DNA of 64,000 nt from Streptomyces chumphonensis (GTDB lineage Bacteria > Actinomycetota > Actinomycetes > Streptomycetales > Streptomycetaceae), in assembly GCF_014779715.1 (NCBI RefSeq), contig NZ_JACXYU010000004.1, positions 310,001 through 374,000 of the forward strand, written 5' to 3'. This document shows positions 17,002 to 26,640 of this stretch, piece by piece (position 1 is the stretch's first letter; the number at the start of each line of letters is the position of its first letter). The notes under the pieces are model-generated. The model ran no database searches. It was given only the letters and a program-made list of their open reading frames with translations, and was not told where the DNA came from. A program made the position numbers and the translations under genes.

Positions 17002-18459
17002 ATGCCCTACTTCACGGACCTGGCGCAGCAGTACATCGACGGTGAATGGCGGTCCGGGAGTGGCTCCTGGGACGTCATCGACCTCAACCCCTACAACGGC
17101 GAGAAGCTGTGTTCCATCACCGTGGCCACGGCCGCGGAGATCGACCAGGCGTACCGCGCCGCCGAACGCCACCAGGTGACCTGGGCCGGCATCAGCCCCT
17201 ACACCAGGCGCCTCGTCCTCGAGCGGGCCATCCGCCTCATCGAGGAGCGCGAGGAGGAGATCACCGAGGCGATCATCGCCGAGCTGGGCGGCACCCGGCT
17301 CAAGGCGGCGTTCGAGCTCCACCTCACCAAGGAGGCCCTGCGCGAGGCGATGGCCATCGCCCTGCGCGCGGACGGCCGTATCCTCCCCTCGCCCGTCGAC
17401 GGCAAGGAGAACCGCCTCTACCGGGAGCCCGTCGGCGTCGTCGGAGTCATCGCCCCCTTCAACTTCCCGCTCTTCCTGGCCATGAAGTCCGTCGCCCCGG
17501 CCCTGGCCCTGGGCAACGGGGTCGTCCTCAAGCCGCACGAGGACGCGCCCGTCGTCGGTGGCACGCTGCTCGCCAGGATCTTCGAGGACGCCGGTCTCCC
17601 GGCCGGTGTGCTGAACGTCGTCGTCACCGACCTCGCCGAGATCGACGACGCCCTCCTGGAGCACCCGGTCCCGAAGGTCATCTCCTTCACCGGGTCCGAC
17701 CGGGTGGGCCGCCACGTGGCGACCGTCGCCGCCTCCCACCTCAAGCACGTCGTCCTGGAACTGGGCGGCAACAGCGCCTTCCTCGTGCTGGACGACGCCG
17801 ACCTCGACTACGCCGTGGACGCCGCCGTCTTCAGCCGCTACGTCCACCAGGGCCAGGTCTGCATGGCCGCCAACCGGATCATCGTCGACCGGTCCGTGGC
17901 GGCCGAGTTCACCGAGAAGTTCACCGCCAAGGTGCGCACCCTCGCCTGCGGGGACCCGAGCGACCCGCGCACCGTCATCGGCCCGCTCATCAACTCCTCG
18001 CAGGCGGACCGGCTCAACACCCTCGTCGAGCAGGCCGTCGGGGCGGGCGCCACCGCGCTCGTGCGCGGCCGGGTGGAGGGGAACCTCGTCCACCCCACCG
18101 TCCTCACCGACGTGCCGGCGGACTCGCCGGTGCTCACCGAGGAGATGTTCGGCCCGGTGGCCGTGATCATCCCGGTGGACGGTGAGGACGAGGCCGTCCG
18201 CGTCGCCAACGACAGCCGCTACGGGCTGAGCGGCGCGGTGCACACGGCCGACGTCGAGCGGGGCGTGGCCGTCGCCCGGCGCATCCGCACCGGGATGGTC
18301 CACGTCAACGACGGGACGGTCGCCGACGAGCCCGTGGTGCCGTTCGGCGGCGAGAAGAGCTCCGGACTCGGACGGCTCAACGGCGACCACTTCGTCCACG
18401 CGTTCACCACGGAGAAGTGGGTCGGCGTCCAGCACGGCCGCAGCACCTTCCCCTTCTGA
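17002..18459 (+). CDS. Aldehyde dehydrogenase family protein
   Basis: The 485-residue protein has the full NAD(P)-dependent ALDH fold. PVGVVGVIAPFNFPLFL is the coenzyme-site segment, VVLELGGNSAF holds the general-base Glu, and QGQVCMAANRI holds the catalytic Cys. It ends with GGEKSSGLGRLNGDHFVHAFTTEKW. Sequence style resembles benzaldehyde or salicylaldehyde-type dehydrogenases, but the substrate cannot be fixed. ATG 17002 follows GAAGGAA. It is a monocistronic unit closed by a hairpin. Confidence 0.9.
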   Translation: MPYFTDLAQQYIDGEWRSGSGSWDVIDLNPYNGEKLCSITVATAAEIDQAYRAAERHQVTWAGISPYTRRLVLERAIRLIEEREEEITEAIIAELGGTRLKAAFELHLTKEALREAMAIALRADGRILPSPVDGKENRLYREPVGVVGVIAPFNFPLFLAMKSVAPALALGNGVVLKPHEDAPVVGGTLLARIFEDAGLPAGVLNVVVTDLAEIDDALLEHPVPKVISFTGSDRVGRHVATVAASHLKHVVLELGGNSAFLVLDDADLDYAVDAAVFSRYVHQGQVCMAANRIIVDRSVAAEFTEKFTAKVRTLACGDPSDPRTVIGPLINSSQADRLNTLVEQAVGAGATALVRGRVEGNLVHPTVLTDVPADSPVLTEEMFGPVAVIIPVDGEDEAVRVANDSRYGLSGAVHTADVERGVAVARRIRTGMVHVNDGTVADEPVVPFGGEKSSGLGRLNGDHFVHAFTTEKWVGVQHGRSTFPF

Positions 18460-18508
18460 ACGAGGACAGGTTCTGACCGCAGGGGTCCGTAGCGTTCTTC
18501 TGGTCGGA

Positions 18509-18533
18509 GGGGCCGCCCGCACGGGGCGGCCCC
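18509..18533 (+). terminator. Hairpin after the aldehyde dehydrogenase gene
   Basis: GGGGCCGCCC and GGGCGGCCCC form a perfect 10-bp stem with a GCACG loop, 50 bases after the stop and just before the next gene. Confidence 0.65.
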
Positions 18534-18559
18534 CGGCCTCCTGCGAAAGGTGACGCGCC

Positions 18560-19102
18560 ATGCCCACCCCCGTTGCTCCCGAGACCCACGGCGACGAACG
18601 CGGCGCCCTGCTGGCCTACCTGGACGCCCAGCGCGGCGGCATCCGCCGGGCCGCGCTCGGCCTCACCGAGGAGCAGGCGTGGTCCGCCCCCTCGGCGAGC
18701 GCCTGCTCGGTGGCCGGGCTCATCAAGCACGTCGCGCTGTGTGAGCGCGGCTGGCTGCGCACGATGACGGGCCGCCCCGTCGACTACACCGACCCGGCCG
18801 TCATGGCGGAGTGGTCGAACAGCTTCCTGCGTGAGGAGGGCGACACCGTCGCCGGGGTCCTGGCCCTGTACGACGGGGTCGCCTCGGCCACCGAGCGGGC
18901 GGTGCGCGCGGTGGCGTCGATGGACGAGACCTTCCTGCTCCCCGAGGCGCCGTGGGACGCGGGCGGCCCCCGCTCGTGGCGCTGGGCGCTGCTCCACCTC
19001 ATCGAGGAGGTCGCCCGGCACGCGGGCCACGCCGACGTCGTGCGGGAGACGATCGACGGCAAGGGCGCCTTCGAACTGGTCGCCGAGGCCCATGAGGCAT
19101 GA
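18560..19102 (+). CDS. DinB/DUF664 family protein
   Basis: A 180-residue four-helix-bundle protein of the DinB/DUF664 type. Possible metal ligands are the histidine in LIKHVALCERGWLRTM and the HLIEEVARHAGHADVVRE segment, matching the family's three-histidine spacing. Relatives include mycothiol- and bacillithiol-dependent transferases, but many members are uncharacterised. ATG 18560 follows GAAAGGTG. It stands just upstream of a TipA-like regulator but is probably a separate transcription unit, because a dyad promoter lies between them. Confidence 0.85.
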   Translation: MPTPVAPETHGDERGALLAYLDAQRGGIRRAALGLTEEQAWSAPSASACSVAGLIKHVALCERGWLRTMTGRPVDYTDPAVMAEWSNSFLREEGDTVAGVLALYDGVASATERAVRAVASMDETFLLPEAPWDAGGPRSWRWALLHLIEEVARHAGHADVVRETIDGKGAFELVAEAHEA

Positions 19103-19156
19103 GACCGGTGCCGGGCGTGCGGAGGCGGCCTCCGGGTGATCCGGACGCGCCCCGGC

Positions 19157-19187
19157 TTGCACCTCACGCGACGTGAGGCGGCACGGT
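19157..19187 (+). promoter_or_regulatory. TipA-type autoregulated MerR promoter
   Basis: TTGCAC (-35, 19157-19162) and CACGGT (-10, 19182-19187) are 19 bases apart. The spacer holds the perfect inverted repeat CCTCACG-CGA-CGTGAGG (19162-19178). This closely resembles the known thiostrepton-inducible tipA promoter. The regulator's GTG follows 30 bases later. Confidence 0.8.
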
Positions 19188-19216
19188 GGAGGCGTCAACC
19201 ACACCAGGAGACGGCC

Positions 19217-20002
19217 GTGAGCCACACCGTCGGGCAGGTCGCCGGATTCGCCGGCGTCACCGTACGCACGCTGCACCACTACGACGAGATCGGCCTGCTG
19301 GTACCCGGCGCGCGCACCCGCGCCGGGCACCGCAGGTACAGCGACGCCGACCTCGACCGGCTGCAGCAGATCCTCTTCTACCGGGAGCTCGGCTTCCCGC
19401 TGGAGGAGGTGGCCGTGCTGCTCGACGACCCGCTCGCCGATCCGAGCGCGCACCTGAGGCGGCAGCACGCGCTGCTGACCGGGCGCATCGAGAGGCTGCG
19501 GCGGATGGCCGACGCCGTCCAGCACGCCATGGAGGCACGCACGATGGGCATCAACCTCACCCCCGAGGAGAAGTTCGAGGTCTTCGGCGACTTCGACCCC
19601 GACCAGTACGCCGAGGAGGCCGAGCGGCGCTGGGGCGGCACCGACGCCTGGGCGCAGGCGCAGCGGCGCGCCGCGTCCGCCACGAAGGACGACTGGAAGA
19701 CCTTCATGGCCGAGTTCGACGCCATCCACGGAAGGATCGCCGCCCACCTCGACGCCGGAACGCCGCCGGACGCGCCGGAAGTGCTGGACCTCGCGGAGGA
19801 GCACCGGCGCTTCCTGTGCCGCACGAGCTACGACTGCACCTACGAGATCCACACCGGGCTGGGTGAGATGTACGTCGCCGACCCGCGATTCACCGCCTAC
19901 TACGAGGCGATCCGCCCGGGGATGGCCGCCTACGTACGGGACGCCGTCGTGGCGAACGCCGCCCGCCACGGCCACACCCCGCCCGGTGCGCCCGCGCCCT
20001 GA
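19217..20002 (+). CDS. TipA-like MerR-family transcriptional activator
   Basis: The 261-residue protein has an N-terminal MerR winged helix (VGQVAGFAGVTVRTLHHYDEIGLLVPGARTRAGHRRYSDADL), a coiled-coil linker (~75-110) and a C-terminal TipAS-type domain (KFEVFGDFDPDQYAEEAERRWGGTDAW ... RFTAYYEAIRPGMAAYV). In TipA this domain binds cyclic thiopeptide antibiotics and triggers transcription. GTG 19217 has CAGGAG upstream. Autoregulation is indicated by the dyad promoter. The real ligand and any further targets are unknown. Confidence 0.92.
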   Translation: MSHTVGQVAGFAGVTVRTLHHYDEIGLLVPGARTRAGHRRYSDADLDRLQQILFYRELGFPLEEVAVLLDDPLADPSAHLRRQHALLTGRIERLRRMADAVQHAMEARTMGINLTPEEKFEVFGDFDPDQYAEEAERRWGGTDAWAQAQRRAASATKDDWKTFMAEFDAIHGRIAAHLDAGTPPDAPEVLDLAEEHRRFLCRTSYDCTYEIHTGLGEMYVADPRFTAYYEAIRPGMAAYVRDAVVANAARHGHTPPGAPAP

Positions 20003-20094
20003 CCGCCACACCGTCCCACCGGCCCGGCGGTTCCGCACGCCGCATGCCTATGCTGCTGAAGGACGATCCGAAGAGAGGAGGGAGACGGAGGGAC

Positions 20095-21795
20095 GTGGCC
20101 GCGGACCACAGGAGGCAGCAGCACCCCGGCGACGGCGAGGAGCCCGGGGACGGCAAGCCGCAGTCGGACGAGGCGCACAGCGCGTTCACCCCGCCGCTGG
20201 GCGTCCCCCTGCCCCCCTCGCCCCCCGAGAGCGAGCACCCCACCTCGGAGTTCGCCCTGCCCGAGGGCTTCCGCCCGCTGGCCCAGGAACAGCCGGGCAG
20301 CGCCTTCCGGGAGCCGGGGGAGGCCCGCCCCGCCGAGTACGGCCACTTCACCCCGGCCACCGGCGTCCCGGTCCTCGGCGCGCTCGTGAAGCAGAACGCG
20401 CCCTGGCAGGACCGGATGCGCACCATGGTCCGGCTGCCGCTCGGCGAGCGCCCCGCGCCACCCGAGCGGCGGCCGAGGAGCGAGGACGAACCGGCCGTCT
20501 CCGTGCCCCGCGTGCTCGACCTCACGCTCCGCATCGGCGAGCTGCTGCTCGCCGGGGGCGAGGGCGCCGAGGACGTGGAGGCCGCCATGTTCGGCATCGC
20601 CCACGCCTACGGCCTCGACCGCTGCGAACCGACCGTCACCTTCACCCTCATCTCCATCACCCACCAGCCGTCGCTGGTGGACGACCCGGTGACGCTGAGC
20701 CGTACCGTGCGGCGTCGCGGCACCGACTACACCCGGCTGGCCGCCGTCTACCGGCTGGTCTCGGACATCACCTCCTCCGAGGAGGAGATCTCGCTGGAGG
20801 AGGCGTACCGGCGCCTGGCCGACATGCGCCGCAACCGGCACCCCTACTCCAAGAACGCCCTCACCCTCGCCAGCGGCGTGCTGGCCGGTGCGGCCTCCAC
20901 GCTCGTCGGCGGCGGCCCGACGGTGTTCGTGCTCGCGGCGATCGGGGCGATGCTCGGCGACCGGCTGGCCTGGATCTGCTCCAGCCGGGGGCTGCCGGAG
21001 TTCTACCAGTTCGCGGCGGCGGCCATGCCGCCCGCCGCGATGGGCGTCATGGTCATGCTCGTCCCCCACGCCTGGCTGGAGGGGGCGCGGGCGGCGGCCG
21101 TCGTCACCGGTGGACTGTTCGCGCTCATCCCCGGGCGGGCCCTCGTCGCCGCCGTCCACGACGGGCTGACCGGCTTCTACATCACCGCGTCGGCCCGCCT
21201 GCTCGAAGTGGTGTACCTCATCGTCGGCATCGTCTGCGGTGTCCTGATGATCCTCTACGTGGGCGACCAGTTCGGCGGCGACTTCCCGCCGGTGGACTCG
21301 GTCCGCGTCGAGCGGCCCGGCGTCCAGCTGATGGCGGCCACCCTGCTGGCCCTGGCGTTCTGCGTGATGCTCCAGCAGCAGCGGGACACGGTCGTGTGGG
21401 CCACCCTCAACGGCGGCGTCGCCTGGCTCGTCTACGGCGTGCTCGCGCACACGGCGGACTTCGACCCCGTCTTCGCCACCGTCACGGCGGCCGGGCTCGT
21501 CGGGCTCTTCGGCCAGCTGATGTCCCGCTACCAGTGGGAGTCGGCCCTGCCGTACGTCACGGCCGCGATCGGCCCGCTGCTGCCCGGTAGCGCCACGTAC
21601 TACGGGCTGCTCAACATCGCCCAGGGCAACGTCAACGGCGGCGTCCAGTACCTCTCCACAGCGGCGGCACTGGCCCTGGCCATCGCCATCGGGGTGAACC
21701 TCGGCGGCGAGCTGGCCCGGCTGTTCATCACCTCACCCGGCGTCGAGACGCCGCTCCCCGGCCGCCGGGCCGCCAAGCGCACCCGCGGCTTCTGA
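20095..21795 (+). CDS. ThrE-type threonine/serine exporter family membrane protein
   Basis: An N-terminal hydrophilic, proline-rich tail of about 120 residues leads into a ThrE/DUF1212 domain (VLDLTLRIGELLLAGGEGAEDVEAAMFGIAHAYGL), then five or so membrane segments. A second four- to five-helix ThrE_2/DUF3815-like domain follows, ending before LARLFITSPG. Homologues export threonine and serine. The start is uncertain: GTG 20095 follows a purine-rich GGAGGGAGACGGAGGGA and gives 566 residues, while ATG 20044 in the same frame adds 17. A TATGCT box at 20047 favours the later start. Confidence 0.85.
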   Translation: MAADHRRQQHPGDGEEPGDGKPQSDEAHSAFTPPLGVPLPPSPPESEHPTSEFALPEGFRPLAQEQPGSAFREPGEARPAEYGHFTPATGVPVLGALVKQNAPWQDRMRTMVRLPLGERPAPPERRPRSEDEPAVSVPRVLDLTLRIGELLLAGGEGAEDVEAAMFGIAHAYGLDRCEPTVTFTLISITHQPSLVDDPVTLSRTVRRRGTDYTRLAAVYRLVSDITSSEEEISLEEAYRRLADMRRNRHPYSKNALTLASGVLAGAASTLVGGGPTVFVLAAIGAMLGDRLAWICSSRGLPEFYQFAAAAMPPAAMGVMVMLVPHAWLEGARAAAVVTGGLFALIPGRALVAAVHDGLTGFYITASARLLEVVYLIVGIVCGVLMILYVGDQFGGDFPPVDSVRVERPGVQLMAATLLALAFCVMLQQQRDTVVWATLNGGVAWLVYGVLAHTADFDPVFATVTAAGLVGLFGQLMSRYQWESALPYVTAAIGPLLPGSATYYGLLNIAQGNVNGGVQYLSTAAALALAIAIGVNLGGELARLFITSPGVETPLPGRRAAKRTRGF

Positions 21796-21800
21796 CGCGA

Positions 21801-21837
21801 CGACGGGCGCGCCCCCGCGCAGGGGACGCGCCCGTCG
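21801..21837. terminator. Bidirectional hairpin between the ThrE gene and ppa
   Basis: CGACGGGCGCG and CGCGCCCGTCG pair perfectly around a 15-base loop, between two convergent genes. Confidence 0.7.
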
Positions 21838-21879
21838 ACGTGTCGAGGTCCGGCCGCGCGGACGGCCGGACCGCGGGCG

Positions 21880-22374
21880 TCAGTGCGCGCCGCCGGCGGC
21901 CTCCAGCCGCTTCACCGACGCCTCGACCTCGGCCTCCGCGTCGGTCCGACCGACCCAGTTGGCGCCCTCCACGGACTTGCCGGGCTCCAGGTCCTTGTAG
22001 ACCTCGAAGAAGTGCTGGATCTCCAGCCGGTCGAACTCCGACACGTGGTGGATGTCGCGCAGGTGCTCCATGCGCGGGTCGGACGCGGGCACGCAGAGCA
22101 GCTTGTCGTCGCCGCCCGCCTCGTCCGTCATCCGGAACATGCCGATGGCACGGCACTTGATGATGCAGCCCGGGAACGTCGGCTCGTCCAGCAGCACGAG
22201 CGCGTCGAGCGGGTCGCCGTCCTCGCCCAGGGTGCCGTCGACGAACCCGTAGTCGGCCGGGTAGACGGTCGAGGTGAACAGGTGACGGTCCAGGCGGATG
22301 CGCCCGGTCTCGTGATCCACCTCGTACTTGTTCCGCGAACCCTTCGGGATCTCGATGGTGACGTCGAACTCCAC
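21880..22374 (-). CDS. ppa: Inorganic pyrophosphatase
   Basis: This soluble family I pyrophosphatase hydrolyses PPi to drive biosynthesis. The 164-residue length is standard for the family. Signature parts include [47 protein letters not shown] (with the metal-binding DGDPLD) and [15 protein letters not shown] 22374 has GGAGGAG eight bases upstream. It is divergent from dacB. Confidence 0.97.
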   Translation of the reverse strand: MEFDVTIEIPKGSRNKYEVDHETGRIRLDRHLFTSTVYPADYGFVDGTLGEDGDPLDALVLLDEPTFPGCIIKCRAIGMFRMTDEAGGDDKLLCVPASDPRMEHLRDIHHVSEFDRLEIQHFFEVYKDLEPGKSVEGANWVGRTDAEAEVEASVKRLEAAGGAH

Positions 22375-22460
22375 TGGGAGGCTCCTCCGTGATCAACACA
22401 TTCTCTGGTGATTAAGTGTCCCCCACGCAGGTGTGTGCTCGCGAAAGGGGCTGGTCCGAG

Positions 22461-23987
22461 GTGCGCGGTACGGCCGGTGACGGATCGAACGGCACGTTCC
22501 GCGGCACGGTCCGGCGGGCCGGGACGGCATGGGCCCGGCGCGTCCGACGGCGCTGGCGGACGGTGCCGCCCGAGCGGCGGACCCTCGGGCTGACGGCGGG
22601 TTCGGCCGCCGTCGGCCTCGCGGTGTCCCTGGGCGCGGTGGCCGCCGCGGGACCGTGGGACTCGGGTCAGCGTACGGCCGAACGCTCCCGCGCGGTCACT
22701 CAGGAGCCGGACAGTGGCGTGCGCCACACCGACGACGCCCGCCCGCCCGGCCGGGCCGGTGCGAACGCCCCCGAACCGGCCCCGAGCGCCGCGCCCGTCC
22801 TCGGCCCGGTGGGGCCGGACGGCGCCCCGCCCACCCGCGCGGGGCTGGCGAGGGCGCTGGAGGACGGCCTCGACGACGAGGCCCTGGGGAAGACGGTGAC
22901 CGCCTCCGTCGTGGACGTGGCGACCGGCCGGGTGCTGTTCCGGTCCGGTGGCGACCGGCCCGTCGTCCCGGCGTCCACCATCAAGCTGGCCACCGCGACC
23001 GCCGCCCTCACCGCGCTCGGCCCCGACCACCGGCTGGCGACCCGCACCGTCTGGGACGAGGAGGAGCGCCGCGTCGTCCTCGTCGGCGGCGGCGACCCGA
23101 CGCTGGACGAGAAGCGCCTGGCCGCCCTGGCCGACGCCACGGCCGAGGCCGTCCGGGAGGCCGGCCTGAAGCCGCGTGCCGTCGCCTACGACGTCTCCCG
23201 CTGGACGGGCCCCGCCCGGCACCCCATCGGCGTCAACACCAACATCGCGCCGCTGAGCCCGCTGATGCTCAACGCCGCCCGCACCGACGACTCGTCCAGC
23301 GGCCCGGCGCCGCGCGCCGCCGACCCGGCCGAGGCCGCCGCCGACCGCTTCGCCGCCCTGCTCGCCGAGCGGGACGTCACCACGCGCACGACGGCGAAGG
23401 CGAGGGCGCCCCGGGACGCCCGGGAGCTGGCCGTCTCCCGCTCGGCGCCGCTGTCCGCCCTGGTGGAGCGCCTGCTCACGCGCAGCGACAACGACCTCGC
23501 CGAGGCCCTCGCCCGGCACACCGCCACCGCCGTCGGCGAGACCGCCGACTTCGACGGCGCCCGGGCGGCCACCGCCGACGTCCTCGCCGGCCTGGACCTG
23601 CCGGTCGACGACGCCCGGTTCGCGGACGGCAGCGGGCTCAGCCGGGACAGCCGGGTCACGGCCACGTTCCTGGCCTCGCTGCTGGCCACCGCCGCCGACC
23701 CGGACCACCCCGAGCTGCGCCCGGTCCTCACCGGCCTGCCCGTCGCCGGGTTCACCGGCACCCTCGGCGGCCGGTACACCGGGGAGACCACCCGGGACGC
23801 AGCCGGGCTGATCCGGGCCAAGACGGGCACCCTCACGGGCGTGAACGCGCTCGCGGGCACCGTCGTGGACGCCGACGGGCGGCTGCTGTCCTTCGCCTTC
23901 CTCGCCACCGGCTCCCAGGAGCGTGCCGCCGCGCACGCCGCGCTGGACCGCCTCGCGGCCACCGTCGCCGCCTGCGGCTGCCGCTGA
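22461..23987 (+). CDS. dacB: D-alanyl-D-alanine carboxypeptidase/endopeptidase (PBP4, DacB type)
   Basis: A class C low-molecular-mass penicillin-binding protein trimming peptidoglycan cross-links. With GTG 22461 (GAAAGGGG upstream) it has 508 residues. An N-terminal membrane anchor lies at ~41-63 and a disordered linker to ~120. The catalytic motifs are ASTIK (Ser172/Lys175), SDN (342-344) and KTG (454-456). The gap between the first two motifs fits the inserted domains of this family. GTG 22416 would add 15 residues. It sits upstream of a metalloprotease gene and tilS, as in other streptomycetes. Confidence 0.9.
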   Translation: MRGTAGDGSNGTFRGTVRRAGTAWARRVRRRWRTVPPERRTLGLTAGSAAVGLAVSLGAVAAAGPWDSGQRTAERSRAVTQEPDSGVRHTDDARPPGRAGANAPEPAPSAAPVLGPVGPDGAPPTRAGLARALEDGLDDEALGKTVTASVVDVATGRVLFRSGGDRPVVPASTIKLATATAALTALGPDHRLATRTVWDEEERRVVLVGGGDPTLDEKRLAALADATAEAVREAGLKPRAVAYDVSRWTGPARHPIGVNTNIAPLSPLMLNAARTDDSSSGPAPRAADPAEAAADRFAALLAERDVTTRTTAKARAPRDARELAVSRSAPLSALVERLLTRSDNDLAEALARHTATAVGETADFDGARAATADVLAGLDLPVDDARFADGSGLSRDSRVTATFLASLLATAADPDHPELRPVLTGLPVAGFTGTLGGRYTGETTRDAAGLIRAKTGTLTGVNALAGTVVDADGRLLSFAFLATGSQERAAAHAALDRLAATVAACGCR

Positions 23988-24101
23988 CCGCCCGCCGGCG
24001 TCCCCGGAAGGGGTGCCGCCGTTGATCGGACTGTGCCGGGCACCGCGGACGCCGTACGGTGAAGGCATGACGAGTCCCGGCCCCCGGACGGTGGAGAGCC
24101 C

Positions 24102-25268
24102 GTGAACCCGCTGAGCAGCCCCGACAGCCCCGACCGCATGGTCGACTGGAACCTCGCGGCCGCGACCGCGACCCGCCTCGTGCGGCCGGGTCCGGAGGTG
24201 GGCCGGGACGAGGCGCGGGCCGTCGTCGCGGAGCTCCGTCGGCACGCCAGGGCGTCGGAGGAGCACGTGCGCTCCTTCACCGGCCTGACCCCGCAGGGCC
24301 CGGCGGCCGACACCCCCGTCCTCGTCGTCGACCGGCCCGGCTGGATCCGGGCCAACGTCGCCGGGTTCCGCCAGCTGCTCGTCCCGCTGCTGGAGAAGAT
24401 GCACGAGCGCCGCAGCAAGGCCCCCGGCGGCATGGTCCTCGGCACGGTCGGGAGCAAGCTCGCCGGCGTCGAGATCGGGATGCTGCTCTCCTTCATGGCC
24501 TCCAAGGTGCTCGGCCAGTACGAGACGTTCGCGCCGCCCTCGGCCGAACTGCCCTCGGCGCCCGGCGGCGGCGGGCGGCTGCTGCTCGTGGCCCCGAACA
24601 TCGTCCACATCGAGCGGGAGCTGGACGTCCCGCCGCACGACTTCCGGCTGTGGGTGAGCCTGCACGAGGAGACCCATCGCACGCAGTTCACGGCGGTGCC
24701 CTGGCTGCGGGAGCACCTGGAGGGAGAGATCCACGCCTTCCTGTCCGAGGCCGACATCGACCCGTCGACGCTGCTGGAGCGGCTGCGCGAGGTGGGCCAG
24801 ACCTTCGCGGGCGGACGCGGCGACGGTGCGGGCGCGGGCGGCGAGGGCGGGCTCCGCGACGGCGACGACGGGCGCGGCATCGTCGATCTCGTGCAGACGC
24901 CCGCCCAGCGCGAGGTCCTGGACCGGCTCACCGCGGTCATGTCGCTGCTGGAGGGGCACGCCGACTACGTCATGGACGGCGTCGGGCCGTCGGTCGTGCC
25001 GGCGGTGGGCGAGATCCGCGAGAAGTTCCAGAAGCGTCGTCAGACGGGCGCGAGCCGCCTCGACCTGGTGCTGCGGAAGCTGCTCGGCCTGGACGCCAAG
25101 CTGCGCCAGTACCGGGACGGCGCCCGCTTCGTGCGGGCGGTCGTGGACCGGGTCGGCATGGACGGCCTCAACCGGGTGTGGACGTCCCCCAACACGCTCC
25201 CGACGCGCGCGGAGATCGCCGAACCGGCCGCCTGGGTGGCCCGGGTGCACCGGCCTGCGGACTCCTGA
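24102..25268 (+). CDS. Zinc-dependent metalloprotease-like protein (DUF2342)
   Basis: The 388-residue protein belongs to the DUF2342/zincin-like actinobacterial family. The HEETHRTQF segment (around residue 187) has the HExxH-type metal site, and LEGHADYVMD downstream supplies a possible third ligand. GTG 24102 is preceded by GGAGAG. The family has been annotated as an F420-associated protein or as a protease; the substrate is not established. There is no signal peptide, so it should be cytoplasmic. It may be co-transcribed with tilS and hpt, although 188 bases separate it from tilS. Confidence 0.8.
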   Translation: MNPLSSPDSPDRMVDWNLAAATATRLVRPGPEVGRDEARAVVAELRRHARASEEHVRSFTGLTPQGPAADTPVLVVDRPGWIRANVAGFRQLLVPLLEKMHERRSKAPGGMVLGTVGSKLAGVEIGMLLSFMASKVLGQYETFAPPSAELPSAPGGGGRLLLVAPNIVHIERELDVPPHDFRLWVSLHEETHRTQFTAVPWLREHLEGEIHAFLSEADIDPSTLLERLREVGQTFAGGRGDGAGAGGEGGLRDGDDGRGIVDLVQTPAQREVLDRLTAVMSLLEGHADYVMDGVGPSVVPAVGEIREKFQKRRQTGASRLDLVLRKLLGLDAKLRQYRDGARFVRAVVDRVGMDGLNRVWTSPNTLPTRAEIAEPAAWVARVHRPADS

Positions 25269-25456
25269 GCCGGGAAATCACCCGTCCGAGGGACCGTCGG
25301 CGGGTGTGGCCGCGTGCGATGCTCGGAGCCGCCGTCCACCTCTGTCACCATCGACACACCCAGCGTGATCAGTGACCGGGTCGGTGGGCGGCGTCCCCGC
25401 TGACGGCAGCGTCTCGCTGTTCCGCAGCTCCCAGAGCCTTGAGGAAGTGAACGGAC

Positions 25457-26557
25457 ATGGGTCCTCATCCCGCGGTCGCCGCGATACGCCTGGCGGTTCG
25501 CCGCACCCTTCAGGACGTGCTGGCCGACGCGGCGGACGGAACGGCCGCCCCCGCCGGCTCCCCGCCCCCGCCGGCCCCCCTCGTGCTGGTGGCCTGCTCC
25601 GGCGGTGCGGACTCCATGGCGCTCGCCTCCGCCCTCGCCTTCGAGGCGCCCCGGATCGGCCTGCGGGCCGGCGGCGTGACCGTCGACCACGGGCTGCAGG
25701 ACGGCTCGGACGTCCGGGCCGAGGAGGTGGCCGAACGCCTCACCGCCCTCGGTCTGGCGCCCGTCGAGGCGGTCGCCGTCACGGTGGGGCGCGGGGCCGG
25801 GCCCGAGGCCGCCGCCCGGCAGGCCCGCTACGCGGCGCTGGACGCGGCCGCCCTCCGCTCCGGCGCCGTCTGCGTCCTCCTCGGGCACACCCGGGACGAC
25901 CAGGCGGAGACGGTGCTGCTCGGCCTCGCCCGCGGCTCCGGCACCCGTTCGCTGGCCGGGATGGCCGCCGTCTCCGGTTCACCGGCGGGCGGGCCCGGGG
26001 CCGAGCGCCGCTACCGCCGCCCCTTCCTCGCCGTCGACCGGCAGACGACACGCCGCGCGTGCATGGTCCAGTCGCTTCCCGTCTGGGACGACCCGCACAA
26101 CGCCGACCCGGCGTTCACCCGTTCGCGCGTGCGCCACGAGGCGATGCCCACCCTGGAGAAGGCCCTCGGCAAGGGCGTCATCGAGGCGCTGGCGCGTACC
26201 GCCCAGCTCTCCCGCGACGACGCGGACGCCCTGGACGCCTGGGCCGCGCAGGCCGAGCGGACCGTCCGCGTCGTCCCCTCCGGAGGCCCCGAACGCGGGG
26301 GCGCGACGCGCGCGGCGCACGCCGTCGTGCTGGACGTCGCACCGCTGGGCGCGCTGCCGCCCGCCGTCCGCCGCCGGGTGCTGCGCCGGGCCGCCGTGGA
26401 GGCCGGTGCCCCCTCGGGTTCCCTCTTCGCGCGGCACGTGGAGGAGACGGACCGGCTCGTCACCGGCTGGCGCGGCCAGCGCGCCATCAACCTGCCCGGC
26501 CGCGTGGAGGCGCTGCGGCAGGGTGGCACACTGGTCATCCGGCAGAGCGAGAGCTGA
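25457..26557 (+). CDS. tilS: tRNA(Ile)-lysidine synthetase
   Basis: TilS modifies the wobble cytidine of tRNA-Ile(CAU) to lysidine so it reads AUA. The 366-residue protein has the PP-loop [16 protein letters not shown] near residue 48, the [21 protein letters not shown] motif, and [16 protein letters not shown] with [22 protein letters not shown]. Only a short C-terminal domain remains, as in other actinobacteria. It lies just upstream of hpt, a pairing conserved in many bacteria. Confidence 0.96.
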   Translation: MGPHPAVAAIRLAVRRTLQDVLADAADGTAAPAGSPPPPAPLVLVACSGGADSMALASALAFEAPRIGLRAGGVTVDHGLQDGSDVRAEEVAERLTALGLAPVEAVAVTVGRGAGPEAAARQARYAALDAAALRSGAVCVLLGHTRDDQAETVLLGLARGSGTRSLAGMAAVSGSPAGGPGAERRYRRPFLAVDRQTTRRACMVQSLPVWDDPHNADPAFTRSRVRHEAMPTLEKALGKGVIEALARTAQLSRDDADALDAWAAQAERTVRVVPSGGPERGGATRAAHAVVLDVAPLGALPPAVRRRVLRRAAVEAGAPSGSLFARHVEETDRLVTGWRGQRAINLPGRVEALRQGGTLVIRQSES

Positions 26558-26640
26558 GCCGCGCGGTCTTCCCGGCCGGCGCCGGGAGGCGCCCCCGGGG
26601 CGACCGGGCGTCCGGCGAACCACGAGGCGAGAGCAGCAGG

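Noticed and set aside
22128..25250. Very long minus-strand open frame opposite dacB and the metalloprotease gene
   Set aside because: High-G+C shadow of real genes. It lacks known domains and is rich in Arg, Gly, Val and His in the pattern of antisense translation; the plus-strand genes have clear motifs.
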